Source of the DNA: Anaeramoeba flamelloides
Lineage: Eukaryota > Metamonada > Anaeramoebidae
Reading direction: 5' to 3'
DNA length: 64,000 nt
Assembly: GCA_027625915.1 (NCBI GenBank)
Contig: JANTQA010000057.1
Span: 8,184,001-8,248,000 of the forward strand
Below are positions 1 through 11,938 of this stretch, piece by piece. Positions within the stretch are counted from its first letter, which is position 1; each line of letters starts with the position of its first letter. The notes under the pieces are model-generated. The model was not told where the DNA came from. It made no database searches and was given only the letters and a program-made list of their open reading frames with translations. The position numbers and the translations under genes are program-made.

Positions 1-262
1 GAACACAATTGGAAAAAGAAGAATCCAGAATTACAAAATAGAAAATCAGTAAAATTCTTATCCTTTATAAGTTTCTAAGAGTGGTGTAAGTAAAAAAAAA
101 AAATAAGAGACGATAAATTATCAAAAGTTAACCAGAAGAATTCCAAGTCATTTATAAAAAAAAATTGAGACTGATAAATTCAAAAAAATATAACAATAAT
201 TAGTATTTCAATTTCCATTCTTCAAAATACTTATAACCATAGTGGAAAAAAAGTGAAACATG

Positions 263-650
263 TAAAAAAAGTTCAACACGGTTTTTAATAGGTAATATAA
301 CTGATAATGAAAAGTAAGATCAATTCAAAAAAGAATGAATAAATAAATATAGACAAAATGAAGTATTCGAAACAATAACAGTTTTTTTAATACTATCTTT
401 TGGAATGGACTTTTCTTTGATTCTTCAATTATTAAAAATTTGTTCAAAAATTGACGATTTTAGGGATCATCCAAAACCACACTAAAAATTTCGATAAATC
501 AATAAGATTTAAATTGTCTTTGTTGGGTTGATTGAAAATAATATACTGGGTTATTATTTGAAGTTAATTGGTTTCTTCTTTTTATTGATTTTACTTTTCA
601 TTTTCAGGTTCTATTAATGTTCCCAATTAAAAACCGTGTTTAATTTTTTT
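263..650. mobile_element. MITE-like element with inverted ends, copy 1
   Basis: The ends form an imperfect inverted repeat: ACACGGTTTTTAAT near 275 and ATTAAAAACCGTGT near 626-639, and the similarity continues inward through a block containing AATGAAAAGTAAGATCAAT on the left. A related copy in the same orientation lies at about 32858-33290. No open frame is present, so it is non-autonomous if it is a transposon. The outer boundaries and the target duplication are not resolved. Confidence 0.55.
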
Positions 651-1321
651 TACAAAAGAGTAAATTCACATTCCAAAACATTCCATTTCAAAGAACATAA
701 TGAAAATCATCCAATTTAAAAAGTTTCTTCACGTTTTAATAAATAAAAATCTATATTAAGGAAATAACTACACCATAAGACATGTTAAAAATTTGTGAGA
801 GATGAGAAAAAAATATTTTATTTTAGTGGTGTGATTGTAGATTCTCTAAAAATTTATTTTAAAAAATTATTTGATATTTTTTTTTTGGTAATGCTAAACA
901 ATAAAAAAAAAAAAGAGATAAGAATTGATAAAATTGATTTAATATTTTTTTTTATTTTAATAGAGATAGATATTTTTTTTGTGAGAAGATGATTTTAGAT
1001 TCTTAGAATAAAACTTATTGATATTTTACCATTTAAAATTTGATAAAATATAATCTTATTCACTTCTCCAATACCAAATCCAACTATTTAAAACCCAAAC
1101 AAGATATGTTTTGGGATAATTATTATTTTTGGGAATACTTCTAGCTATTAAATCTTCCTCTGTATTTCCGTTTGTAATTCTCCAAATTATAATATTTTTA
1201 TTCCTTTTAAACAAAATACATTTATCCCAAATTCCATTGATAAAAAAATTTTTTTTAACCTTTTTGTTGTCATTCTTAAAAAATAATACAAAAATGATGA
1301 TTAAAAAATGAAAAAATTAAA

Positions 1322-1416
1322 TGTCACAATAGAATGTTGAGATAATGATAAAAAATAACTCATTCAACTTTTGAAACACCAGTTCAAGAAATTTAACTTA
1401 ACATTCAACTGTGACA
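1322..1416. repeat. Short hairpin / inverted repeat
   Basis: TGTCACAATAGAATGTTGAG at 1322 is mirrored by an imperfect reverse complement ending in CAACTGTGACA at 1416. The two arms of about 20 bp are separated by about 55 bp. It may be a small MITE or a transcribed hairpin. No second copy was seen in the window. Confidence 0.45.
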
Positions 1417-2149
1417 ATTTCTTTGAGACTTTGAAAAAAAAATAGGTAAAAAATCAAATGAATGAAGTACTTTAAATAATAAAAATCAATTAAATAAAAC
1501 CAAAGTAAAAAATGTTATTTTCTGATCATCTTCAAAATTGCAAAAAAGTGAAAAATTTTCCTTTACCGTTTCAACTCCCTTAAAAGCTTTGAGTATATAA
1601 AATCAAAATTGAACTAAATATTATTTGAATTTTAATTTGAATTTATCAATATCTTTGATACTGATGTTTGAATAATAAATCAGAAACCTTTTCCTATCGT
1701 TTTCATTTTCCTTTTTCAAATAGAGCTAGAAATTAAAACCTACTTTTTTAAAAAACCTATTTATTGTAAAAAATTGGAAAAAAGTAGAGAAAATTTGTTC
1801 TATATTAATCCCAAAAACCAGTACTTACCAAAACATTAATAGTTCTTTATTCTTGTCAAAAAAAATATCAATCAGAAGTAAGTACCCAAATACCAATTAA
1901 AGAATGCAAATTGAAAAAAAACCAAGCATTTAAAAAACAAAGTAATTAAACAATTTCATGTCACAAAAAACCATAGAAGATAATAAACAGTCAAAATTTG
2001 ATATCAATTTCACCAAAATTATTTCAAAGATTACAATATTTCTTCACACTATGTCCTCTCCATAAAATAAGCTGAATAAAAATCCAAAAAATAAAATTTT
2101 TTGTTTAATCATTTTTTCTCTTTAATTTCTTTTAATAAATACTCATAAA

Positions 2150-5100
2150 ATGGAAAAGGTACTTAACATCATTCTTCAATATTCAGACACAAAAGAAGAA
2201 AGAAAACAATTAAAGAATTATCTTGACAAAATTGATGACCAATTAACCAACTTTATTGGGCAATTAGATCTTGTAATGAAGCAACTCCCGATCACAAAAT
2301 ATTCACTTGGTTATATGTATCTGCTTGCTGCTAAGGCTTCACTTAAAAGATTCCAAAACCCTGAACTTATTCTTATGCAAATTCAAACTTTTTTACTTCA
2401 ATGTGATCCTTCTCAAGTCTCAATGTCTATTGGGAAATGTAAAAAATCTCAAATTCTCTTTGAAAAAACTTTTCAAAAAAATCAAACAAAAAAAAACACT
2501 TTTTTTCTTTTTATTATTTTTTCACACTTTTCTTTTTTTTTAATAGTTTTTTTTTTGTGTCGTAGGTTTGTAGCTATAGCTATTCGTGAAAAATTTGCTC
2601 ATGGTACAGTTTACCCACTTAAAATTGCAATCGAAAAAATTGGAAGATCTGGAGAATTAACACCAACCCATGCATATTTCCTTCAGGCATGTTTAGCTTC
2701 TCAAAATTTTTCTGCTGCTTTACCAAGTAAGAATAAATTTTTATTATATATTTTTTTTATTATTTTATTCTTTTTTAAATCTCACTTACTCAAAAAAAGA
2801 CAGACCATTTCAAATCTATCAAAACCAGTAAGAACAAAAAAAATACAAAAAAAAAAAAAAAAAAGACTTTTTTCTTACTTTTTTTTTTTTTTTATTTTTC
2901 TCCTTTTTGTTCGAGAGTTCTTTATTTTAAATTTCTTTTGTTTTGGAATCTTTCTGAAAAAAAAAAAAAAAACTCCAAGATCCTTTTGAAGAAAATTTAA
3001 TAAAATTTACTGTTCAACAAAACACCTGTAAAAGATTTTTTTAGAAAACTTTCCTAATTTCCAAATGTTTCTGTCTTTTTTTTTTTTTGCTTGACGATTG
3101 TTTCTTCAATCTTTAATTTTGACAAGATAAATTTTAGTTTTCAAAACAAATCTTCATCTTTTATGACAAGTCTTTACTTTTATAAATTTATTTAACACTT
3201 GGCGTACATTGTTAAAATCAATGTCTTAATTTTTTAACTTTTTAAATACAAAATTTAGATCGTATGATTCGTTTTTAACAACTCTAATTCTTTTAGAATA
3301 ATTCTTTATTATTTTTTTAACTGTTATACATTATTAAATTTTCAACGAAAGGGAAAAATTGACTTTTTAAAATTAATTTCTCAGCTTTATTAATTCAATT
3401 TCAATTCAATAAAATAAACAATTCAAAGAATTAACCAATTACCAAAGATTATAAAATTACTGTTAAATCTAAAACAAATCAATGCATTTATTTCATCACA
3501 TTTATTAAATTATTCAAATTAATTTAATTTCAAAGTCATTTTACTGAAAATGATTCATCAAATCTGATCATTAAAAGAGCTATGTTTTTTTTTATTTTGT
3601 TTTTATTAAAAAAAAAAAGATAAACAAATAATTAATTTCAATTTATAAAGAGCAAACCAACCATTAAAACTACTATTCTTCTAAAATTTATTTTTTAAAA
3701 ATTTATTTCATTATTCATTAACCCCTCTCTTCACTTTTTTATAAAAGCTTTAAATAGCTAAAACGAAAAAAAAAAGATCACTTTCTTAATTTTTTTTATT
3801 TGTTTCAATACAATACAAAATACATATTAACTTAATTACCCATTTTTTTTTTTTTTTTTTAAAAATTTAATAATGTATAAAAGTTAAAAAAAATAATAAA
3901 GAATTATTCTAAAAGAATTAGAGTTGTTAAAAACAAATCATAAGGTCTAAATTTTTTATCTAAAAAGAAAGAAGTTAAAGTTGTACTTTTGATTAAAATT
4001 GAACAAAAAGAATAATTTTTCAATTTTCCAAAAAATTTTGTTAAAACTCACAATTTTACTAACTTACTATTTTCATAACATATTTGAATTTAATCCTTTC
4101 TTTTAAAACTTCAAAATTTAAATTCTTAATTTCTTAAAATGTATGAGAAAAGAATTGCAATTCAAATTAATTATTGACAAATTAACCAAATTTATTGAAT
4201 CACTGAGATCTTTAAATAATATATTAGTATGCTTTAAATTTACCAACAATAAATAGAATACAGGAATAATGTTTTGTAAAATGAAAAAAAAAAATTCTAT
4301 TTTGTTTATTCAAAATTAAAAAAAAAATTTTTTTATTGCAATTTTTATGATATTTGTTCAGTTGATATCGAAACAAATTAATTTCACTTTTTTCTTTTTT
4401 TTTTTAATTCTGAAATTTTTTATTATTCCGAATATTTTTTTATCAAATAAATTTTTTCATTTAAATATTATCCAAATTTATTTGAAAAAATTTTACAAGG
4501 TCTAAAGGAAAAAAATAAACCTATTACTCTTTGAAAATGTAATATGTACACCTTTATAAGTCTAATTTTTTTTTTATGGAAAAAAAGAATTTTTCCAATT
4601 GCTCGTTTTGTTTATTTTGAATGAAAAAAGTGCAACACACCTCAATTTATTTATACATTAAAATGTTGAGAAAACTTTTGTCAAACAAATATTACATACG
4701 TATTAAACAACATCATTTTTTTAAAAAATTTTCTAAAAATATGTCTTCTTCTATATTCAAGGAACCTGATGAAATATTTTATTCACTTAGAATATTTATT
4801 TTACATGATTTTTTGATTAATTAAAAAATTCAAATCGCTTCCGGAAATAATAAACAATAATAAACCATATTTTAAAAACTGTGACTCACCTGAAATAATG
4901 AAGAAAAAAAAAAAATTATTCTTTAGTATTCAATAACGATTAATTATTAAATCTTTATAATAATTCACTTTTGTAATTATTCTAAACATATAAAAATCTG
5001 ATATTTTAGAATTTGTTGTGGTTACAATTGATATCAAAAAATGCTTTGATACTATTAGTCATATATTAGTACACTATGCTCTTGATAAATATATTCGAAA

Positions 5101-8100
5101 TGAAAAAATCAAAATATGGCTACAAAAATTATTATAAAAAGGTTGGATTAGGGGCTTATCAAGAAGACCCTCTTTCGCCTTTATTATTTGGATTTATCAG
5201 TCATTTTTTAATTGAAAAAATTAAACACCTTGCAAAACATGTTCAGATGTTTGCAGATGATTTGATTTTAATAATGGAAGGACCAATTTCAGAAATTGAG
5301 AAAAAATTAATAATAATCTTTAAAATTATTCAAGAATTTGGAATGAATCCAAATATTGAGAAAACACTCGAGTCAAAAACTTTATCCAAAATAAAATATT
5401 TAGGAATTTGGCTTGAAAAAGAAAAACATTTACAAAAAAATTTTGAAAAAGTAAAAGATAGTTTTAAAAAAATTAAAAAATTTTTTAGCCAACAAAAACT
5501 CGCCAAAGGAGTAAAATTACAAATGTTTAAATCAATATGCATTAGCCAATTTATTTTATGGACTTGTAATTTTTAATCTAAATCAAAAAGATTTTGACTC
5601 GATTGATGTTTGGATAAATTAAAAAGTAACAAAATTTTTAAAAATAAATCCACATTCTCCAAGAATAATTTATAAAACTGAAGCTAAACTTGACCAAGCC
5701 AGAATATCAATCTACAAAAGAAGATATAAACTCAAAAAAAAATTAGAAAGACTAGGGTTTGATCACATTTCACAACAATTAAAATTTTCCAAGAAAAAGG
5801 ATGAAAATATTAATTGGGAAATAGGAAATTTAAAATTATTAAATGTAGGTCTTAATGATTTTAGACAAAAGTTAATTATAAATAGTTCTGGGTGGAAAGG
5901 TCAAGAATATTTAAAAATTATTAATTATAATAACAAACAGTCATGTCGCCAAGTGCCGTAGAGTGCCTAGCTTTTCCAGAATTCAAAAGAATGGAGAAAA
6001 ATCTAAGATTGTGCTCAATTCTTTTAAATTCTGGAAAAGCTAACGGCGTTTTTTTTTAATTTCAGAAATAAAAAGAAAATTTCAAAAATTTTCTGTTTCT
6101 TTCTTAAATTAAAAAAAACCGAACGATGCCCATTTTATGGAAAAAATAGAAAAATTTGGATTAAGGAATTAATTCAAATAAACACAAATAATAAGCAATT
6201 AAAGAATAATATTCTTGATATTATTCAAAAATAAAGACTCATTATTTATTTTATCATTGATTAATGATAAAGAAATTTATGACTCTTTATTAAAATTTCT
6301 AAACAAAAATTTAGAAATTAGGGAAGTGCCGGCAAGTGCCTAGCTTTTCCAGAATTTAAAAGAATGGAGAAAAATCATAGATTTTACTCAATTCTTTTAA
6401 ATTCTGGAAAAGCTAACGGCGTTTTTTTTTTTATTTTAGAAATAAACAGAAAATTTCTTATTTTTTCGATTTATTTCTTAAATTAAAAAAAACCTAACGG
6501 CTGTAAGAGGAAACTAGTTTCCTCCCTTCAAAAAAAAAAAAAAAAAAATCTGATATTTTAAAAATTATTCAAAATAAAACCAAAAACTAAAAAAAAAATA
6601 GTGAATCTCAATTTTTGAAATTAACGTTATTGATTTTTTTATTACTGAAATTTCGCTGAGAACAAAGAGTTAGAAAGTAGATTTTTTGTTAATAAATATA
6701 TAAATTCTTAAAAGACTTTATATTGTCTCGATTTTCTTAGTGATTATTTGTCTTTTCGAAGATCTCTTTTTTTTTTCACTTTATCTTTTGCAAAAAAAAA
6801 AAAGAAAAAAAAAACAAAAATAAAAGAAAGTAGCAAAAAGAAAAAGAAAAGAGAAAAAAGAAAAAAATAAAAGAGAAGAAAGAAAAAAAAGAAATTGAAA
6901 AACAAAAGAAAAACAGAAATTTGAAAATTTAAAACAAAAATTTACAAAATTAAAATTTGAAAAAATAGAAAAAAAGATTCTGATTTAATAATTGAAAAAT
7001 TTTTTTGATATGAATCTGAGTAAAACTCAAAAAAAAAAAAACAACTTCCAATAACATTATTAAATGAATTAAATTTTTGAAAAATAGTTTATAATTAATT
7101 TAATTGTAATCAAATTTAAATTTTTTATAATACAAATAATCTTTGTTAAAATCAGCAAATAAACTTTTAAATCGATCTAATCTTTTATTTTTTTTTATTA
7201 TTCCCTATCATAATTCTAAACCAAATTTTAATTTTTTTTTTAAATATTTACACATTTATTAAAAAAAATATTAATAATAATAATAGTTCTTGAAAGTGAC
7301 GTTTTTGAAATTGACACAAAACATTCAGGTATTAAAATTAAAGACGTACTTTTATATTTTTATTATGGAGGAATGATCTATACGGGATTGAAAAAATATG
7401 ATGAAGCAACATATTATTTTGAACTTGCGGTTACCATTCCTGCAGATACACTTTCATCCATAATGTTAGAATCTTATCGAAGATATCTTTTAACATCCAT
7501 CTTATCCACTGGCAAGGCACCATTGATTCCACAAAACACAAGCATGTCCATCCAAGGGATGTTAAAAAAGGTGAGCAAACCTTATGAAGAATTTGTCGAA
7601 GCATTTAGAAGTATGGATATCGAAAGAGTAGGTATTTGCATTTCCACATATATGGAAGTTTACGAAAAAGACAAAACTTTTGGTCTTATCAAACTTGTTA
7701 GAGATAATTTAGTAAGAAGAAAAATTCAAAGATTAACAAAAACTTATATTACTCTTTCTTTAGAATATGTGTCTCAACAATTAAACATGAATTCCACCCA
7801 AGAAGCCGAATTTTATTTATTAGATATGGTTTGCTTCTTTTTTTTTTTTTATTTTTTTTTTGAAATCGATTCGAATATATTAATATTGATTTTTTTATTC
7901 TTGTTGTATTGTGCTTATGTTTTTATTTTTTTTTTTTTTACTTTTTATTATTTTTCTTTTGTCAAAAAATTTATTGTTTTAAAAAAAGATTGAACAAGGA
8001 GAAGTATTTGCATCAATTGATCAAAAAGAAGGCCAAATTTCTTTCCATGCTGATCCAGAGCCATATGATTCAGTAAGAGTATCTCTTGAACTGAATGGCA

Positions 8101-8237
8101 AAATACAAGAAGTAATTGGACTTGCAAAAAATTTAGATTTACTTGACGAAAAAATTTCTACAAATTCGAATTTTATTCATAAAATGGTTATAAAAGAACT
8201 TCAAGGAGGCGGAAACAAAACTGAAGAAAACGATTAA
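2150..8237 (+). CDS. CSN3: COP9 signalosome subunit 3 (CSN3), four exons
   Basis: CSN3 is a PCI-domain subunit of the COP9 signalosome, which removes NEDD8 from cullins. Proposed exons are 2150-2438, 2547-2726, 7287-7828 and 7989-8237, giving 419 residues; from memory the animal protein is 423. Identity rests on motifs such as YYGGMIYTGLK, IMLESYRRYLL, IQRLTKTYITLSLE, QEAEFYLLDM and GEVFASIDQKEGQISFH, which follow animal and plant CSN3 closely. The PCI region is about residues 190-380. The exon 2 acceptor at 2546 was chosen because it keeps frame and restores the family segment KFxxLCxRF; using the AG at 2565 with the same donor gives a stop. Introns are 108, 4,560 and 160 bp. The long second intron contains a LINE and other repeats. 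The stop is TAA at 8235-8237. Confidence 0.93.
3251..3953. repeat. Fold-back element in CSN3 intron 2
   Basis: A ~92-bp arm at 3251-3342 recurs as its reverse complement at about 3861-3953. The core AAAGAATTATTCTAAAAGAA is identical in the arms, and only a few mismatches occur along them. The ~520-bp loop has no open frame. The arms would form a long stem in the CSN3 pre-mRNA. A MITE or fold-back transposon is the likeliest origin; the termini and duplication are uncertain. Confidence 0.6.
5076..5576 (+). pseudogene. Reverse transcriptase fragment (central RT domain)
   Basis: This is the longest intact frame of the LINE, 166 codons. It includes motif B/C-like segments QEDPLSPLLF and FADDLIL and the following KYLGIWLEKEK segment (motif D/E region). 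The catalytic DD pair is present, but motif A lies upstream in another frame. Similar sequence continues past the TAA at 5574 to about 5945, where a hairpin element cuts in. It cannot make a functional polymerase. Confidence 0.85.
5948..6125. mobile_element. Modular hairpin element, copy A (inside the LINE)
   Basis: This is a compact insertion of two successive palindromes joined by AGCTAACGGCG. The first stem pairs AGCTTTTCCAGAATT with AATTCTGGAAAAGCT, allowing one mismatch. The second pairs AATTTCAGAAATAAAAAGAA with a reverse complement ending near 6110. It interrupts the LINE C-terminal coding region just before CPFYGKN. Copy B lies 200 bp downstream, and a larger relative is at 53632-54118. 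It has no coding capacity. Confidence 0.75.
6324..6503. mobile_element. Modular hairpin element, copy B (inside the LINE)
   Basis: This has the same architecture as copy A: AAGTGCCG-type left end, CTTTTCCAGAATT stem, TAACGGCG linker, second palindrome around GAAATAAACAGAAAATTTC, and CCTAACGGC right end. It is inserted after GAAATTAGGG of the LINE. The other LINE copy at 21301-21420 is uninterrupted at this point (GAAATTAGGGCACACAGG). That comparison shows this is a secondary insertion. Confidence 0.75.
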
Positions 8238-11200
8238 ATTTTTTATTTTTTTTTTTTTTAATATTCCCAAATCGATTCGAATAAAACCACAGAAAGATAT
8301 ACACATATTTCTATATCTATCTATAATGAAAAGATTTTAATTTTTGTTGTATTTTCCATGTCATTATCGAAAAATATCAAAACGAATCATTTATATATAT
8401 ATATATATATACATTATTTTATTTCAAAATTATTTGGGGAATTTTTTACCACAATTAATTATTTACCTAAAGTGACTATTTTTTAAAATTTTTTAAAAGA
8501 TTTCATTTGTTACTTTTTCACATCAAATTAAAAAAAAAAATATAAATTATTTTTTAAATTAAATAATTTTTTTTTTAAATCAATTTATTTATTTTTTTTA
8601 GATTAGGTTTAATTAATTTTTTATTTTTTTAGGATCAAAAGAAATTTTTTTTAAAGCAATATTATTATATTAGATTATTAAATTCAAAAGTTAATAACAG
8701 AAATTGAATTAATTTTTAAAATTTTAAATAATAAATTTTTAAACAAATTCAAATTTAATTTTTTTATAAACATTGAAAAATTTTGTTAAAAATTTTTATT
8801 CACTGAAGAATATTACTGGAAGGTGTTTTATAGGGTTTAATCCAATAAATTTATATCAGAATATATTTTTGAATTTGTTTAAAAATAATTTTTTCTAATT
8901 TATTCGAATTATTGTTTTACTTTTTCAAATTGTTTTGTATTTAAATAATTTTCTTTCGTTCATATTAAATTGGGTGTTTTAGTCAAGTTGATACATCAAC
9001 TTTTTATTTATTACTATACTAGTAACATTAATGATTGCAAATTGACAAAATTAGTTTTTTTCCTTTTTCGAATTCTTTTTTATTCTTCCTAAAAATTTTT
9101 TTTAGTATTTTAATAAACAAATTAATTATATTTTTATTCTTTATTGATTTTTTCCACGTACTGTGGATTCTGTGAAAATTCCGCCAACTATGTTGTTTTT
9201 TTTTCAATTTATGAAACCAAACAGAAAATTTATTATTTTTTTTTTGATTTCAGAAGGTCATTACAACCTAGCATTGATTTTACTGAATTCTAAACAATTA
9301 ATTGAAATGTTTGATTTCTCTCTATTCTTTAAAACCTTGAAAAGCATAACTAAATGTGGATTATTTTTAATTATGTAATAAAATAATATGAAAAAAAATA
9401 ATTAATAAAAAACCAAACTTCAGAGAATATATTTTTAACTTGGTCATACAAACAATAGTATTATTATTTTATTAACATATTTTAATTATTTTTCTTCTCT
9501 ATTTTTTTTTTTTTTTTTGATATAATTTTCTTAAATTACTCCTTTCTCTCAATAAATAAATAAATAATAATTAACTATTTCAATATAAATATGAAGCTTA
9601 ACAAATGGCCAAAATTAAAAAAAGATTATTTATAGGTTTTCTCATCACTTTTGATATACTCAAAGGTATCTCACTTTTTAATCAAAAATTTTCCATTATT
9701 ACAACTAACTTTATTTTGATTGATAACCAATGTGAAGTTTCCACTCAATTGAAAATAATAACAACTTATAACAATTCTTTTAGGACTATTCACAAATACA
9801 CAAGAAATAACCATCAAGAAATTTGAAAATAAAAAAAGTAAGAAATGTATATTATGTCTAATTGAGAAGTTTCGAACCCAAAACTACAATTTTTTTACAA
9901 AAAAATTAAAATATATAATTTCTGAATGATGACAAAAGATCAAATAATCAGATCTAGAAGATTATTATTGCTTTTTACCACATTTTTAAACTCTCAAAAA
10001 AATTAGAACAAAAAGACTAAGTAATAAATATTTCTCAAATTTCATAAACTTTTCAAAACAACCCTTCTGATTTTATAAATTGTTTAACAAACCTAAAACA
10101 AAATTATTTTCCTCCAAAGACTAATAATTAAAAAAAAAACACCAATATATAAAAAGTTTGTAACGATCGTCAAAGTTATATTGTTCAAAAAGAAATTTTA
10201 AAAAGAAAATAATAAATATGTAATTTTTCTCGTAAATTGTGTAAATCTAGATTACAAATTGTTTTTACCGAAAATACAAAAAATTTCAAACAAATCCAAA
10301 AATTTGAGACATATTATAAAAATTTTATTCAGAACTTTATATTTAAGGGCTATCTAAAAAAATGGCCATTTTGGGGGTAACGTGGATTAAAACATCATAG
10401 TTTTAGACTCTTTATCTTTTTCAATTAACGAGAAACCTAAAATGCAAAATTTTTCAGAATTTTTTTGCAAAATTTCAAAGGTAAAACCATTTTTTGATTG
10501 TTCAAATTCTTTTGTCATTTTTTCATCGCATCTAATTTTTAGCAACCCCAAAATGATGAAAAAGAAATTGTTTTTTCTTTTCAAAGCCAAATTGACGATA
10601 TTTGATTTCATCGTTTCCAACAAAAAGGTGTTTTTTTAGTCGAAAAGAACACATAAAAAATTTTTTTACAAATAAGATCAAAAAAATTCTAAAAAAAAAA
10701 AACAAAAAGAAAATAAGTAAAAAAAAAAAAAAGAAAAGTTTATTTATAAAAAAAAGGAAAAGAACCCCTTTAAGATTTTTTAACTATATTAGAGAATAGT
10801 ATTTGGGTGAAAACCAAGTATTTTTTGTAATTTTAATAATAAATGTACACTTCCATTCTAAGAATATTGGAAGTTCAGTTTTTTGCAGGTATGTGCAAGT
10901 CATTAGTGGAATATAATGTAGAGACTTTTGAGTTTTTTCTGGACTTTTTTTTGTTGTGGATCATTTGATTGTTTTGGTTTTGTAATTTTTTGGGAATTTT
11001 GGGTTGCAGTTTTGAAAACTTTCTAACACAGCGTTCTGCTGCGGTTCTTTGAAATTGTTTGTTGGCTATTGGTTTGGGGATTTAATTTAGTGTCTTGAAT
11101 ATTTCTATTTATCGAATAAAAAGAAAATAAAAATAAGAAAATAAGAAAAAAATAAAAAGATGAAAAAATAAAAAAATAAAAAAAATCCTCTTCGCAAATG

Positions 11201-11938
11201 AGAAAAACAAATAATGAAAATGAATGAAAAATAAAAAACAAATCACTTCTAACTTTTCCCCTTTTCATTTTAAATTTTTTTTAAAATGACAAAGAAAAAA
11301 TTTCATTTCGATAAATTTAATGTACACAACCCAACGATGATCGTTCTAATTGAAGTATTGTCTTACAATCGATTTTTAGCTCTGAAAAATGAAAGTTAGA
11401 ACGATCATGGTTGGGTTGTGGTTTTCAGTAATAAGTTTGCTAATAAGAAACTGATCTATCTAAATTACCAATTCCTAAATTTTTGAAATTAGATCTTTCT
11501 TCTGGTTACCAAGAAATAAAGAACACATTTCGCTCATGTTTTAATCCATATGAAGTCAATAGTGGTCTTTTTTTAGATAATCCTTAAACAAAAAAAAATC
11601 AAAGAGCTGACCTTTAAAATGGGATTGGTCTCTGATATATAATGCAAACCTAAATGGGCACTATTTTAGAAAAAGATGAATAAAAAAGCCACTTGTTTTT
11701 GTTGAGATACTGGTTTTATACTCAAAACAAAGGTATATGTGAATTTTCTCAAAGTTAAATGAAAATTTAATATAATGACTTAAACCTCAAATATATTTAA
11801 GAAATGGATTTTTTTATTGGAAACCTTTCTCCTGAATTCACTTCTCTGATAATCTAATGATGGTATGTTGATTTAATATTTTAAAAATTCTAAAAAATAC
11901 TGTATTTTTTTAATTTTCTCCTAAACACTTTCGAAATA
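8238..11938. other. Intergenic region between CSN3 and Arp3
   Basis: No recognised gene. It contains a (TA)n microsatellite near 8391-8412 and A-rich tracts at 10680-10760 and 11100-11250. Small frames such as 9163-9378, 9605-9826 and the overlapping pair at 10387-10639 resemble nothing and sit in T- or A-rich sequence; I do not regard them as genes. A clear hairpin is at 11325-11420. The last few hundred bases should hold the Arp3 promoter. Confidence 0.6.
11325..11420. repeat. 25-bp-arm hairpin upstream of Arp3
   Basis: The left arm starts CACAACCCAACGATGATCGT and the right arm ends GATCATGGTTGGGTTGTG. The 25-bp arms match at 24 positions around a 46-nt loop. It is unusually GC-rich for its surroundings and lies about 520 bp before the Arp3 start codon. 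It may be a small MITE, a structured RNA or a protein-binding palindrome; nothing in the sequence decides between these. Confidence 0.6.

Larger units (their letters stand above)
1..2149. other. Gene-free 5' region
   Basis: No coding region is recognisable here; the short open frames are low-complexity and match no family I know. It contains one MITE (263-650), one hairpin (1322-1416), and at about 1650-1880 a stretch that resembles 28170-28360, so it is a dispersed repeat. The rest is A/T-rich sequence. The last ~100 bases are presumably the CSN3 promoter and 5' UTR. Confidence 0.6.
5009..6543 (+). mobile_element. 5'-truncated, decayed non-LTR retrotransposon (LINE)
   Basis: This is a LINE remnant flanked by a 17-bp duplication, AAAAATCTGATATTTTA, at 4992-5008 and 6544-6560, and it ends in poly(A). 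The reverse transcriptase starts at motif A (TIDIKKCFDTI, near 5022). It then shifts frame after a TAA near 5135 and continues with QEDPLSPLLF and MFADDL, the F/Y-x-DD catalytic box. A C-terminal region follows, with KIKYLGIWL, CPFYGKNRKIWIKELI (near 6127) and KFLNKNLEIR (near 6293). Two hairpin elements interrupt the C-terminal part. The element is dead: truncated, frameshifted and interrupted. It has the same orientation as CSN3 and lies wholly in its intron. Confidence 0.88.
4865..7060 (+). repeat. Dispersed repeat split by a LINE insertion, copy 1
   Basis: The sequences at 4865-5008 and about 6561-7060 match, in order, a continuous repeat at 38690-39410. Shared landmarks are GTGACTCxCCTG, TAATTATTCTAAACA, CTGATATTTT, and GTGATTATTTGTCTTTTCGA followed by AGATCTC. 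An A/G-rich AAAAGAAAAAG tract follows in both. The LINE at 5009-6543 interrupts this copy; the 38.7-kb copy has nothing at that point. No coding capacity is seen. Confidence 0.7.

Noticed and set aside
2439..2573. CSN3 exon 2 starting after the AG at 2565 or 2573
   Set aside because: With the 2438 donor the first gives an in-frame TAG; the second loses the conserved CxRF segment. The AG at 2546 keeps both.
9163..9826. Two plus-strand frames of 71-73 codons between CSN3 and Arp3
   Set aside because: No recognisable motif, no splice-linked partner exon and hydrophobic AT-driven composition.
10387..10639. Overlapping open frames on both strands of 65-80 codons
   Set aside because: Sequence is biased to F/K/I, no family resemblance on either strand, and T/A-run composition explains the lack of stops.
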